The notes: generated from the sequence alone by a model not told the origin. A DNA stretch of 9,890 nt from Flavobacteriales bacterium CG_4_9_14_3_um_filter_32_8 (GCA_002790175.1 PFUQ01000229.1:1-9890); one strand, 5' to 3'; positions 1 to 6,699 are shown, counted from the first letter of the stretch. Program-made: numbers and translations.

Positions 1-1
1 A

Positions 2-1129
2 GCAGCAAGTAATTTCAGGTTTTATGCAACAGGCATTTTGCATTTTGCTTCAGAATCGCATGCCATGGAAGACCAAGCCATTAATTATACCTTAAGAGAA
101 CCTATTGGTGTTTGTGGCTGTATTTCTCCTTGGAATTTACCATTGTATTTGTTTAGTTGGAAAATCGCTCCTGCCTTAGCTGCGGGAAATACGGTAGTAG
201 CAAAACCTTCGGAAGTTACACCAATGACAGCTTATTTACTTTCAAAATTATGTATAGAAGCAGGTTTCCCGAAAGGGGTATTGAACATAGTACATGGCTT
301 GGGGCCAAAAGTAGGAGCAGCTATTACGAATCATCCAGAAATTCCTGTGGTATCTTTTACTGGTGGGACAGTTACAGGTGCAGAAATTATCAGAACGGCA
401 GGACCGATGTTTAAAAAATTATCATTGGAATTGGGAGGAAAAAATCCAAACATTATTTTTGATGATTGCGATTTTGAAAAAGCATTAAAAACTGCGGTAC
501 ATTCTTCTTTTGCCAATCAAGGGCAAATATGTTTGTGTGGCTCCAGAATTTTTGTACAACGAGGTATTTACCAAAAATTTAAAAATGCCTTTGTAGAAAA
601 AACCAAGCAATTAAAAGTAGGAAACCCCTTAGATGCTTCCACTAATTTAGGAGCGGTAGTTTCTAAATCGCACATGGAAAAAGTGCTTTCCTACATCACT
701 TTAGCTCAGGAAGAAGGCGGAAAAGTGTTAGCAGGAGGAAATCAAGTAACCTTAAGAGGAGAATTTGAAAACGGTTGGTACATCGCTCCAACTATTATTG
801 AAGGACTATCCTTTAATTGCAGAACCAACCAAGAAGAAATTTTTGGTCCAGTAGTAACCATTATGCCTTTCGATACCGAAGAAGAAGTGTTGATGATGGC
901 AAATAGCACAAAATATGGTTTGGCTGCTACTGTTTGGACTGACAATCTAAGTAAAGCACATCGCATTGCCGCAAATTTGCACACCGGAATTGTTTGGGTA
1001 AATTGTTGGTTGTTAAGAGATTTGAGAACCCCTTTTGGAGGAGTTAAAAACTCAGGTGTTGGCAGAGAAGGCGGTTTTGAAGCCTTACAATTCTTTACCG
1101 AACCCAAAAATGTGTGTATTAAGTTGTGA
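2..1129 (+). CDS. Aldehyde dehydrogenase, ALDH8A1 / 2-aminomuconate-semialdehyde dehydrogenase-like (5' end outside window)
   Basis: NAD(P)-dependent oxidation of an aldehyde to a carboxylic acid in the cytoplasm. The frame is open from base 2 and runs off the left edge; 375 residues are visible of the roughly 480-490 usual for the family, so about 110 N-terminal residues are missing. A TTG at 38 is not a credible start, because conserved sequence (NFRFYA) lies before it. Numbering from that TTG: oxyanion-hole Asn in SPWN (33), cofactor-binding AKPSE (55-59), general-base Glu in LELGGKNP (131), nucleophile Cys in GQICLC (165), EEIFGP (266-271) and C-terminal PFGGVKNSG (332-340). The SSFANQGQICLC and VWVNCWLLRDL segments closely match my memory of animal ALDH8A1, the 2-aminomuconate-semialdehyde dehydrogenase of tryptophan/kynurenine breakdown, and related bacterial 2-hydroxymuconate-semialdehyde enzymes. 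The exact substrate is inferred. The gene is visibly less AT-rich than what follows, so it may mark the stable flank of the accessory block. Confidence 0.93.
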   Translation, partial: AASNFRFYATGILHFASESHAMEDQAINYTLREPIGVCGCISPWNLPLYLFSWKIAPALAAGNTVVAKPSEVTPMTAYLLSKLCIEAGFPKGVLNIVHGLGPKVGAAITNHPEIPVVSFTGGTVTGAEIIRTAGPMFKKLSLELGGKNPNIIFDDCDFEKALKTAVHSSFANQGQICLCGSRIFVQRGIYQKFKNAFVEKTKQLKVGNPLDASTNLGAVVSKSHMEKVLSYITLAQEEGGKVLAGGNQVTLRGEFENGWYIAPTIIEGLSFNCRTNQEEIFGPVVTIMPFDTEEEVLMMANSTKYGLAATVWTDNLSKAHRIAANLHTGIVWVNCWLLRDLRTPFGGVKNSGVGREGGFEALQFFTEPKNVCIKL

Positions 1130-1346
1130 GAGGGTTTTCGTTATTAAAAACGCTGCTCTCTAAACCAATAGTATTTAAATAATAGTTATAAATTTTACAA
1201 AATATATCTACTGGGTCTAATAAAGATGTGGCTGAATGAATTTCGGTGATATTAATTAGTTTACTTGAGTATTTCAATATTTCTATTGTATTAGTTTGTT
1301 TTGATATGTACTTTGAATCAAAAGGAGCAGCATTGCTTTCTTTATA
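1119..1346 (-). pseudogene. Start-less 75-codon open frame, probable relic of a lost gene's 3' end
   Basis: On the minus strand a frame stays open for 75 codons, from just after a TAA (1347-1349) to a TAA at 1119-1121 that overlaps the dehydrogenase 3' end by a few bases. It contains no ATG. No gene lies opposite it except in those last bases, so it is not a shadow of a coding strand. Its composition is protein-like rather than low-complexity: it begins with SNAAPFDSKY, has EIHSATSLLDPVDIFCKIYN in the middle and ends with FNNENPLTT. A run this long without a stop is uncommon in such AT-rich non-coding DNA. I do not recognise the family. The simplest reading is the C-terminal remnant of a gene that once ran convergently with the dehydrogenase, its 5' part deleted or replaced when the neighbouring membrane-protein gene arrived. 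Chance is the alternative. Confidence 0.4.
1128..1160 (+). terminator. Weak hairpin after the aldehyde dehydrogenase
   Basis: GAGAG (1128-1132) can pair with CTCTC (1156-1160), and GTTTT (1134-1138) with AAAAC (1147-1151), giving an interrupted stem that overlaps the stop codon. No T-run follows on the + strand, so this would be a poor intrinsic terminator. It may be chance in AT-rich DNA. Confidence 0.2.
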
Positions 1347-1399
1347 TTAATGATATAATGTTTGAGTTAACAAAAAAATAGTTTGCCGAAAAATATAAA

Positions 1400-1407
1400 T
1401 ACCTTTG
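1400..1407 (+). promoter_or_regulatory. Bacteroidota -7 box TACCTTTG upstream of the DUF6056-like gene
   Basis: TACCTTTG is an exact match to the TANNTTTG -7 element used by the primary sigma factor of Bacteroidota. A TTTG at 1382-1385 could be the -33 element, but the 14-nt gap is shorter than the roughly 17-23 nt described for this phylum. Transcription would begin near 1413-1416, leaving a leader of about 20 nt before the ATG at 1435. This placement argues against a TTG start at 1405, which lies inside the box. Confidence 0.55.
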
Positions 1408-1434
1408 AACTATTTTTCGTGTTTATTTGTAAAA

Positions 1435-2829
1435 ATGTTTAAAAACATAAATTCATCTTATTTTTTTCTCTTTTTTCTTTTTTTGGCAACTCTTCCTTAT
1501 TGCTATTTAAGTTTTTTTGCTCAGCCTATTGCCGATGATTTTATTTTTGCCAACTATTTTCAAGAAAATAATTTTTATGAATTACTAAATGTTTCCTATT
1601 TTAAAATAAATGGCAGGTATATTTCAAACATTTTAATTTATTTAAATCCAATTTCTTTTAGCAACATTTTAGGTTATAAATTGGTTCCTTTTCTGATGAT
1701 TATATTATTGATGATAGGAAACAATTTATTGGTTAAAAAAATCTTTTACTTTTTATCTAACACATCTCAATTAATAATATCATTGATGTTAAGCTTACTT
1801 TTTCTCCAAAATATGCCAATTATTTCCGAAGGATTATATTGGTATACTGGAGCTATTATTTACCTTGGAGGGATAATTTGTGCTGTATTTTATATTGCGT
1901 TTTTTATAAAAATTATTACCGATAGAAATAAAAAAGGTTTATTTGGAAAAATACTGCTTTCAAGTTTACTCTTTTGTGTTTGTGGTTTTAATGAAGTTCT
2001 CATGCTAATAATTGTCTTTTTTTTATTTCTAGCAACAATTATTTCATATCTCAATCAAAAGGAAGAAACTAAAGAGATTTTCATTCAATTTCTTTTTTCA
2101 TTATTATTTGCAGGTATATTAATTTTTTCTCCAGGCAATTTTTCTAGAGAAGCAACCTATGTAAACAATAATAATTTTAGCTACTCATTCGAGTATTCCT
2201 TATTGCAAATAGTACGATTTACCGCTTTTTGGGTGTTTTCTTTAGCATTAATTTCTGCATCAATTCTATATTATCCAATTCATCAAAAATGGAAAGAAAA
2301 GTCATTGTGGCTCAGTAATTCTTTTTATTTGAAGCCATGGGTTTCTGTTACTATTCTTTTTTCAATTATTTTTATTTGTGTTTTTCCTGCCTATTGGGCT
2401 ACTGGAATATTAGGACAACATCGAACCTTAAATGTTGCCTATTTTTTCTTTCTATTGATGTGGTTTATCAACCTTTCTATTTGGTTTAATTATTATAAAA
2501 AACTTGATAAAATAATCTTATCGAAGAAAATTATTAATGTTTTATCTATTTTATTTTTAGTTGGAATTATGTTTATGGGAAATGGCTACAATGCTTTATC
2601 CGATATTTTTTATGGAAAAGCACAACTATTTAATAATCAATTAAATAAAAGAAATGAAATACTGTTTAATGCCATGAAAAACCCTCCACCAAAAATTATT
2701 TTATCTCCGATAACTGCTAAACCTAAAACATTATTTGTTTTAGAAATTTCGGAAGATTCAAAGTTTTGGACCAATCAAGCATACAATTCCTTTTTTCGGT
2801 TAGATTCTACGGAAATTTATGTGGAATAA
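1435..2829 (+). CDS. Polytopic membrane protein, DUF6056-like (GT-C-type glycosyltransferase candidate)
   Basis: A 464-residue inner-membrane protein with about ten hydrophobic segments, probably a lipid-linked-sugar-dependent transferase or related protein. Seen in the sequence: TM1 (about 8-28), then an extracytoplasmic loop with an acidic ADDF motif (33-36), the position where GT-C enzymes carry their catalytic acid; NGR (59-61); SEGLYWYTGAIIY (131-143); a membrane Glu in GFNEVLM (184-190); SPGNFSREA (232-240); GQHR (327-330); and a soluble C-terminal tail with SKFWTN (442-447). This order of short motifs is what I associate with DUF6056, whose function is not established. The frame is open from a TTG at 1405, but I choose the ATG at 1435 because the promoter -7 box overlaps 1405 and a decayed duplicate at 2926-3000 is homologous from this same ATG. 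The gene is very AT-rich with long T-runs. It stands alone between relics, with an antiparallel oxidoreductase downstream. Confidence 0.72.
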   Translation: MFKNINSSYFFLFFLFLATLPYCYLSFFAQPIADDFIFANYFQENNFYELLNVSYFKINGRYISNILIYLNPISFSNILGYKLVPFLMIILLMIGNNLLVKKIFYFLSNTSQLIISLMLSLLFLQNMPIISEGLYWYTGAIIYLGGIICAVFYIAFFIKIITDRNKKGLFGKILLSSLLFCVCGFNEVLMLIIVFFLFLATIISYLNQKEETKEIFIQFLFSLLFAGILIFSPGNFSREATYVNNNNFSYSFEYSLLQIVRFTAFWVFSLALISASILYYPIHQKWKEKSLWLSNSFYLKPWVSVTILFSIIFICVFPAYWATGILGQHRTLNVAYFFFLLMWFINLSIWFNYYKKLDKIILSKKIINVLSILFLVGIMFMGNGYNALSDIFYGKAQLFNNQLNKRNEILFNAMKNPPPKIILSPITAKPKTLFVLEISEDSKFWTNQAYNSFFRLDSTEIYVE

Positions 2830-2865
2830 AACTATTGAAAAGGGCTGTATTTATTGCCAGTTGGC

Positions 2866-2885
2866 TTTAAAAACATCTTTTTAAA
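2866..2885 (+). terminator. AT-only hairpin downstream of the DUF6056-like gene
   Basis: TTTAAAAA (2866-2873) and TTTTTAAA (2878-2885) form a perfect 8-bp inverted repeat around a CATC loop, 37 bp after the stop codon. The stem has no G-C pairs, so stability is low. It could end the upstream transcript weakly or be chance. Confidence 0.25.
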
Positions 2886-2925
2886 TAATTTAATTGTTAT
2901 TTTCGTAAAATGGTTTTGTATAAAA

Positions 2926-3012
2926 ATGTTTTAAAAACTCAACTTTTCTTATTTATTTCTCTTTTCTCTTTTTATTGCAATCATTCCATATTGCTATTTA
3001 GTCGAACCTTAG
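2926..3012 (+). pseudogene. Truncated duplicate of the 5' end of the DUF6056-like gene
   Basis: The first 25 codons align without gaps with the start of the gene at 1435. The last 53 bases (2948-3000 against 1457-1509) match at 45 positions by my count, and 16 of 25 encoded residues are identical, ending in PYCYL in both. Substitutions are mainly conservative (I, L or F for one another), showing that the copy was once under protein-level selection. Codon 3 is now TAA where the intact gene has AAA. Similarity stops abruptly after 3000 and the frame ends at TAG 3010-3012. Looser similarity reaches some 25-30 bp upstream (TATTTTCGT, TTTGTA), so part of the leader was included, but I see no TANNTTTG box. 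The fragment is best read as the leftover of a divergent tandem paralogue whose body was deleted. Confidence 0.75.
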
Positions 3013-3031
3013 CTTTTTATGATTCGACTAA
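2998..3031. repeat. 9-bp inverted repeat at the pseudogene breakpoint
   Basis: TTAGTCGAA (2998-3006) is the exact reverse complement of TTCGACTAA (3023-3031), separated by 16 bp. The left arm begins where similarity to the intact DUF6056-like gene ends. The right arm lies inside the first codons of the small ORF at 3019. The G-C content of the arms is notable in this AT-rich stretch. It could be a hairpin, the scar of a rearrangement or a protein-binding palindrome. No T-run follows, so a simple intrinsic terminator is unlikely. Confidence 0.5.
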
Positions 3032-3225
3032 TTAATTTTGATTATGGGTTTAGCAATTTATTATACAATCATTTATTTATTACTAGAGGCGAACAGCAAA
3101 AAAATAGATTTGAATTTTTTATTGAAAGAATTAAAAGTTCGCCTAAATGGTTACATAAAATTAAAAAACAAGCTAAAGTATTAAAAATGCCATTAAATCA
3201 AATGATAAGAGAAAATGCCATTTGA
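3019..3225 (+). CDS. Hypothetical 68-aa protein, probably the C-terminal remnant of a lost gene
   Basis: A short ORF from ATG 3019 to TGA 3223-3225. The N-terminal 25 residues are nondescript. Residues 28-68 are charged and look like a real conserved tail: FEFFIERIKSSPKWLHKI, then KKQAKVLKMPLNQMI and ENAI. I associate the pattern 'I..sp.WL..I..qAk....pl..MI..nA' with the C-terminal tails of various Bacteroidota proteins, but I cannot name the parent family. It is in the same reading frame as the pseudogene at 2926, separated only by a TAG at 3010-3012, so both pieces could be the two ends of one gene with a large internal deletion. No promoter box of the TANNTTTG type is evident directly upstream. 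It could be expressed as a small protein, but a relic is more likely. Confidence 0.4.
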   Translation: MIRLINFDYGFSNLLYNHLFITRGEQQKNRFEFFIERIKSSPKWLHKIKKQAKVLKMPLNQMIRENAI

Positions 3226-3259
3226 TAGTTACTTAAATATTTGTAAAATCAAACAAGCA

Positions 3260-4687
3260 TTACGATAAAGATAATCCACTAGCAGTAATTGTTGATTTTT
3301 CTTGATAATCTTCATAATCTGTATTAATGTCCCATAAATTATGACTAGTGTTATTTGCAATATTTTCTGCAGCTAAATATCCCATTAAAATAGAATGGTC
3401 TTGATTGTTGTACTTAAAAGCACCGTAACGTCCAATAACACTTAAATTTTTTATGGTAGTCAAATAATCCTCAATAGGTTTTAAACGATCTTTGTATCCT
3501 ATAGAATAAACAGGATAACAGCTTTTTATTCGGCGAACATAACCAGCAGAAATAGTTTCATTCTTGATTAAACCTGTAATTCGTAATTCTTTTTTTGCTC
3601 GTTCAATCAAGGGTTCATCAACTTCTGTCCACAAGTCATCTTTATCATAACACCAATATTCTAACACCACAATAGTTTCTTTTTGGTTGCAATTAATTTC
3701 TGAAACCCAATTGCTAAAGTTGGTAATTCTACCTGTTAACACATCAGAAGAATGAATATACAGCCAGTTGTCTGGAAACAAATGCTGACCATCAACTTTT
3801 AGATACACCAAAATAGTATTTCTGAATTTTAAAGAAAAAGCTAATTGTTTGATGTTTTCTGGTACTTCAGGAAGACGAGTAACCATTTGTGTTAATGGCA
3901 TTGAAGAAACAATATGGTCGTACGATTCAATTTTTCCATTTTCTAATTCTATACTTGTTGCAACATTATTTTCGGTAATTACTCTTTTAACAGAGGTATT
4001 TAAATGTACGGTTCCATTGTGTTCAGACACGTATTTTGCCATTCGTTCATAAACCATTCCTGTGCCATGTATAGGGTAGGCAAATTGGTCAACTAATGTT
4101 TTGTGTTTGTTGTTTTTGTTGGATTTAAACGCACCAATTACAGCTTCCCAAAGCGATAATTTTTTAATGCGTTGAGCAGCAAAATCAGCATCTAATTCTT
4201 TACAAGAAATACCCCATAATTTTTCGGAATAGGTTTTGAAAAAAATAGAAAACAGCTGATATCCAAAACGATTGGTTACCCAGTTTTCAAAAGTTCCATC
4301 CAATTTTGTGGGAGATATTTTTTCTTTAAAAAATGAAAATAAACAAACTGTAGCGGTACCAATGCCTAATTTAAAAAGTGCATCAAAAGGTTTTAATGGG
4401 TAATAATAAAATCTATTTTTATAATAGATTCTTGTTAAACGATCAACCATTTTATAATCTTTGCCCACCACCTCTAACCATAATTTGTTGATACGAGTAT
4501 CGTTACTAAAAAATCGGTGTGGACCTAAATCAATGTGTTGATTCCATAAATTGATGGTTTTTGCCATACCACCAACTTGGTTAGCTGTTTCGTACAAATC
4601 TACTTTTACGCCTATTTTGGCTAATTGATAAGCTGCAGTTACCCCAGCAGGACCAGCACCAATTATTGCAGCTTTTTTATGATACAT
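3260..4687 (-). CDS. FAD-dependent oxidoreductase (protoporphyrinogen oxidase / UDP-galactopyranose mutase-like, polysaccharide-locus type)
   Basis: A 475-residue flavoprotein, presumably cytosolic or peripheral to the membrane. It opens with a Rossmann dinucleotide-binding motif (IIGAGPAGVTAAYQL, 8-22), an acidic residue ending the second strand (E33) and the GG doublet of VGGMAKT (38-44). The C-terminal FAD-contact segment is SVIGRYGAFKYNNQDHSILM (416-435), and the middle holds substrate-domain sequence including EKLWGISCKELDADFAAQRI (155-174). This is the COG1232-type group, related in fold to HemY and UDP-galactopyranose mutase. Such proteins recur in O-antigen and exopolysaccharide loci, where a sugar or polyprenyl-linked intermediate is a likelier substrate than protoporphyrin; the reaction is unknown. 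It is transcribed away from the GT-C gene at 4776 with its own -7 box. A second copy's 3' end survives at 6700-6792. Less AT-rich than the adjacent membrane genes. Confidence 0.88.
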   Translation of the reverse strand: MYHKKAAIIGAGPAGVTAAYQLAKIGVKVDLYETANQVGGMAKTINLWNQHIDLGPHRFFSNDTRINKLWLEVVGKDYKMVDRLTRIYYKNRFYYYPLKPFDALFKLGIGTATVCLFSFFKEKISPTKLDGTFENWVTNRFGYQLFSIFFKTYSEKLWGISCKELDADFAAQRIKKLSLWEAVIGAFKSNKNNKHKTLVDQFAYPIHGTGMVYERMAKYVSEHNGTVHLNTSVKRVITENNVATSIELENGKIESYDHIVSSMPLTQMVTRLPEVPENIKQLAFSLKFRNTILVYLKVDGQHLFPDNWLYIHSSDVLTGRITNFSNWVSEINCNQKETIVVLEYWCYDKDDLWTEVDEPLIERAKKELRITGLIKNETISAGYVRRIKSCYPVYSIGYKDRLKPIEDYLTTIKNLSVIGRYGAFKYNNQDHSILMGYLAAENIANNTSHNLWDINTDYEDYQEKSTITASGLSLS

Positions 4688-4708
4688 TCTATTTTACTTT
4701 TCTTCGCA

Positions 4709-4716
4709 CAAATATA
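4709..4716 (-). promoter_or_regulatory. -7 box TATATTTG for the FAD oxidoreductase
   Basis: Read on the minus strand this is TATATTTG, an exact TANNTTTG match. Transcription would start near 4701-4704, about 15-20 nt before the ATG at 4687. No convincing TTG -33 element is seen at standard spacing. Confidence 0.5.
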
Positions 4717-4741
4717 GTAAAGCTCTTTAACTTTAAATATT

Positions 4742-4749
4742 TAGATTTG
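4742..4749 (+). promoter_or_regulatory. -7 box TAGATTTG for the + strand GT-C gene run
   Basis: TAGATTTG matches TANNTTTG exactly. Transcription would begin near 4755-4758, some 20 nt before the ATG at 4776. No clear -33 TTG lies at the expected distance. With the opposing box at 4709-4716 it forms a compact divergent promoter pair in an 88-bp gap. Confidence 0.5.
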
Positions 4750-4775
4750 TATCCTAACATTTTATAATTCAAATT

Positions 4776-6608
4776 ATGAATTCATTGTTTTCAAAGGTTA
4801 ATTTAAAAGATTCATTTTTATTTATACTTATATTAATTTCACTCATTTCTCCAGCTTTTTTTAATGGATATCCAATAGTTACATCGGATACAGGGACATA
4901 TATAGCAAGCGGATTTGAAAATTTCATTCCTGAAGACAGGCCAATATTTTATGGATTGATGGTTAGGCATTTAAGTCTTAATGACTCGTTATGGTTTGTA
5001 GTCATTTTTCAAGCTTTAATACTATCATATTTAATAGTTCGGGTAATAAATATTTATTTACCTCATAAAATTTCTATGCTAAATAGTTTATTTATTATTT
5101 TAGGATTAGCATATTTTACTAGTGTTGGGTGGGTTACTAGTCAAATAATGGCAGACGTGTTCACTCCTTTGGGTATATTATGTATGGTTATATTAATTAG
5201 GAAAACTAACTTAAGTATTCTGGAGATTGTATTTAATATTATTATTTTAGTTTATTCTACAATATCACATAATTCTCATATGATTACAAATACTTTAGTG
5301 ATAGTTTTTGTTTTTATTTTCTATAAATTTTCAAAGGATAATATTAAATTAGTCATAAACAAAACAAGGATTTATGTAATAATATTGGCAGTTTTTTCAA
5401 CTTGGATAATTGTTCCTACTGCTAATTATTTAATTTCAAATGAATTTAAACTATCTGGTTCAGCTCATGCTTTTATAACTGCAAAGATGATAGAAGATGG
5501 GATAATGGGAGAGTTTTTAAATGAATATTGTGAAAAGCAATCAACGGAACTCAAGATACCTGGAAAATATATTATTTACGATGCATCATCATTAAAGTGT
5601 TGGGACATAAAAGATTTTAGCCAAAAAGATTCTGCTAATCTTCAAATATGGTCGTTTCTAAATGGCGTTAATCAGCAATTTATTATTTTGCCTACAAAAA
5701 ATAATTGGATTAGAATACAGGCGGTTCATAGTAATAAATTTTTGAGTGTTATTTATTTAGAAAATGAATGGAAAGTAATACAAAATAAAATTAAATCGGA
5801 TTCAACATCTTTATTTAAACTAATAAAGAAAGATGGTAATTCCTATTCTTTATATTCAGCATCTTCAAAAAAATACCTTGGTATAGTAAATAAAGAAATA
5901 ATTGATGGCGATTGTTTGAAGCTTTCAGATAGTTCTAATTTAAGTGGCTTTAATTTTAAGTTTTTTCCAGTTCAAGAATGTAAGCTTTGTCTTTTTAGGA
6001 ACAAAATGCCAAATAACACAATTTCTTTTTTATGGGATTACGAAAGCCCATTTTATAAGGAAGGAGGGTTTAAAGGTACTGAAATTGGTTACTCGAAGCT
6101 AATAATAGAATCTTTTACTTCTTATAATTATTTTATTTCGTTTATTAGTAAAGGGATTATAGGAAGTATAAGGCTACTTGTTAATAATGATATAGGTGAT
6201 GGAGTGCAAATTTATAGAGAGGCATCCTCTCCATTTATGGCAATTTCGAAGCACTTACCAAATGAAACAAATGCATATTTGAATTCACGTCAAAATAGAG
6301 GTATTAACTTTGCTGATATTAACAAGAGATGGAGTTTTATTCTTTTCTTAAGTGCAATAATAGTATTTTTCGCTTTATTTAGTTTAAACTACAAAAAGAA
6401 TAATCCAGAAATATTTGTTCTAGTTGTTCTTTTTACATTAGGGGTTTCTCTAAATGCTTTTACAAATGGAACATTTGCTAATGTAATTAGCAGACTTCAA
6501 AGTAGAATATCATGGTTAATTGTTTTTGCTGCTATAATAATTGTAATAAATTTATTATATGATAACAATTTAAAACAAAGGATTATTGAATTTTTTAAGA
6601 AGCAATGA
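4776..6608 (+). CDS. GT-C-like membrane glycosyltransferase with an inserted ricin-type beta-trefoil domain
   Basis: A 610-residue integral membrane protein. N-terminal half: TM1 (about 12-29), an extracytoplasmic loop with the acidic motif TSDTGTYIASG (36-46) and DRPIFYG (54-60), the place where GT-C enzymes keep the catalytic Asp, then about six further hydrophobic segments to residue 220. The large loop begins SGSAHAFITAKMIEDGI (227-243) and EYC (250-252). Residues 262-398 do not fit the membrane protein and read as a three-repeat ricin-B-like trefoil (separate entry). The GT-C-like sequence resumes at CKLCLFRNKMP (402-412), FLWDYESPFYKEGGF (418-432) and an IGDG motif (473-476), followed by three C-terminal TM segments (about 519-537, 545-560, 576-594) with SRLQSRISWL (572-581) between the last two. 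Probable role: transfer of a sugar from a polyprenyl-phosphate donor outside the cytoplasmic membrane, with the trefoil binding acceptor or product glycan. Donor and acceptor are unknown. First gene of a + strand run; very AT-rich throughout. Confidence 0.8.
   Translation: MNSLFSKVNLKDSFLFILILISLISPAFFNGYPIVTSDTGTYIASGFENFIPEDRPIFYGLMVRHLSLNDSLWFVVIFQALILSYLIVRVINIYLPHKISMLNSLFIILGLAYFTSVGWVTSQIMADVFTPLGILCMVILIRKTNLSILEIVFNIIILVYSTISHNSHMITNTLVIVFVFIFYKFSKDNIKLVINKTRIYVIILAVFSTWIIVPTANYLISNEFKLSGSAHAFITAKMIEDGIMGEFLNEYCEKQSTELKIPGKYIIYDASSLKCWDIKDFSQKDSANLQIWSFLNGVNQQFIILPTKNNWIRIQAVHSNKFLSVIYLENEWKVIQNKIKSDSTSLFKLIKKDGNSYSLYSASSKKYLGIVNKEIIDGDCLKLSDSSNLSGFNFKFFPVQECKLCLFRNKMPNNTISFLWDYESPFYKEGGFKGTEIGYSKLIIESFTSYNYFISFISKGIIGSIRLLVNNDIGDGVQIYREASSPFMAISKHLPNETNAYLNSRQNRGINFADINKRWSFILFLSAIIVFFALFSLNYKKNNPEIFVLVVLFTLGVSLNAFTNGTFANVISRLQSRISWLIVFAAIIIVINLLYDNNLKQRIIEFFKKQ
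5559..5969 (+). other. Ricin-type beta-trefoil lectin domain within the 610-aa protein
   Basis: Protein residues 262-398 show three successive repeats of about 45 residues. Repeat 1 (262-305) is the most canonical: YIIYDASSLKCWDI, then SANLQIW with the QxW motif (290-292) and NQQFIILP (299-306). Repeat 2 (307-349) has WIRIQAVHSNKFLSV and ends SLFKLI. Repeat 3 (350-398) has SYSLYSASSKKYLGI and ends FNFKFFP. This is the pattern of RicinB_lectin_2-type carbohydrate-binding domains. QxW is kept only in repeat 1, so not all sugar sites may work. The segment lies in an extracytoplasmic loop by the topology I infer. Confidence 0.75.
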
Positions 6609-6699
6609 AGTATTTGATAGGTACGTTTTTTTTCATAAAATGTAATTGAAAAAAATTAGTTAATGCGTTATAATCTATTAATGTGCTACAATAAAATAA

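Noticed and set aside
157..516. Further open frames on both strands (157-414 plus, 331-516 minus)
   Set aside because: Both overlap the conserved dehydrogenase coding frame and show no independent protein features.
742..1107. 121-codon open frame on the minus strand
   Set aside because: It lies wholly inside the aldehyde dehydrogenase, whose conserved active-site sequence is on the other strand. Shadow frame.
1382..1385. TTTG as a -33 element
   Set aside because: It sits only 14 nt before the -7 box, shorter than the spacing described for Bacteroidota promoters, so it is mentioned but not called as a separate site.
1405..1434. TTG start ten codons upstream for the DUF6056-like protein
   Set aside because: The TTG overlaps the promoter -7 box, the ten extra residues are not needed for TM1, and the decayed paralogue aligns cleanly from the ATG at 1435.
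3849..4052. 67-codon + strand open frame
   Set aside because: Antisense to the well-supported FAD oxidoreductase, with no promoter or family-like sequence.
6609..6660. T-run at about 6629-6637 as an intrinsic terminator for the 610-aa gene
   Set aside because: I find no stable hairpin directly before the T-run, so read-through into the 617-aa gene stays possible.
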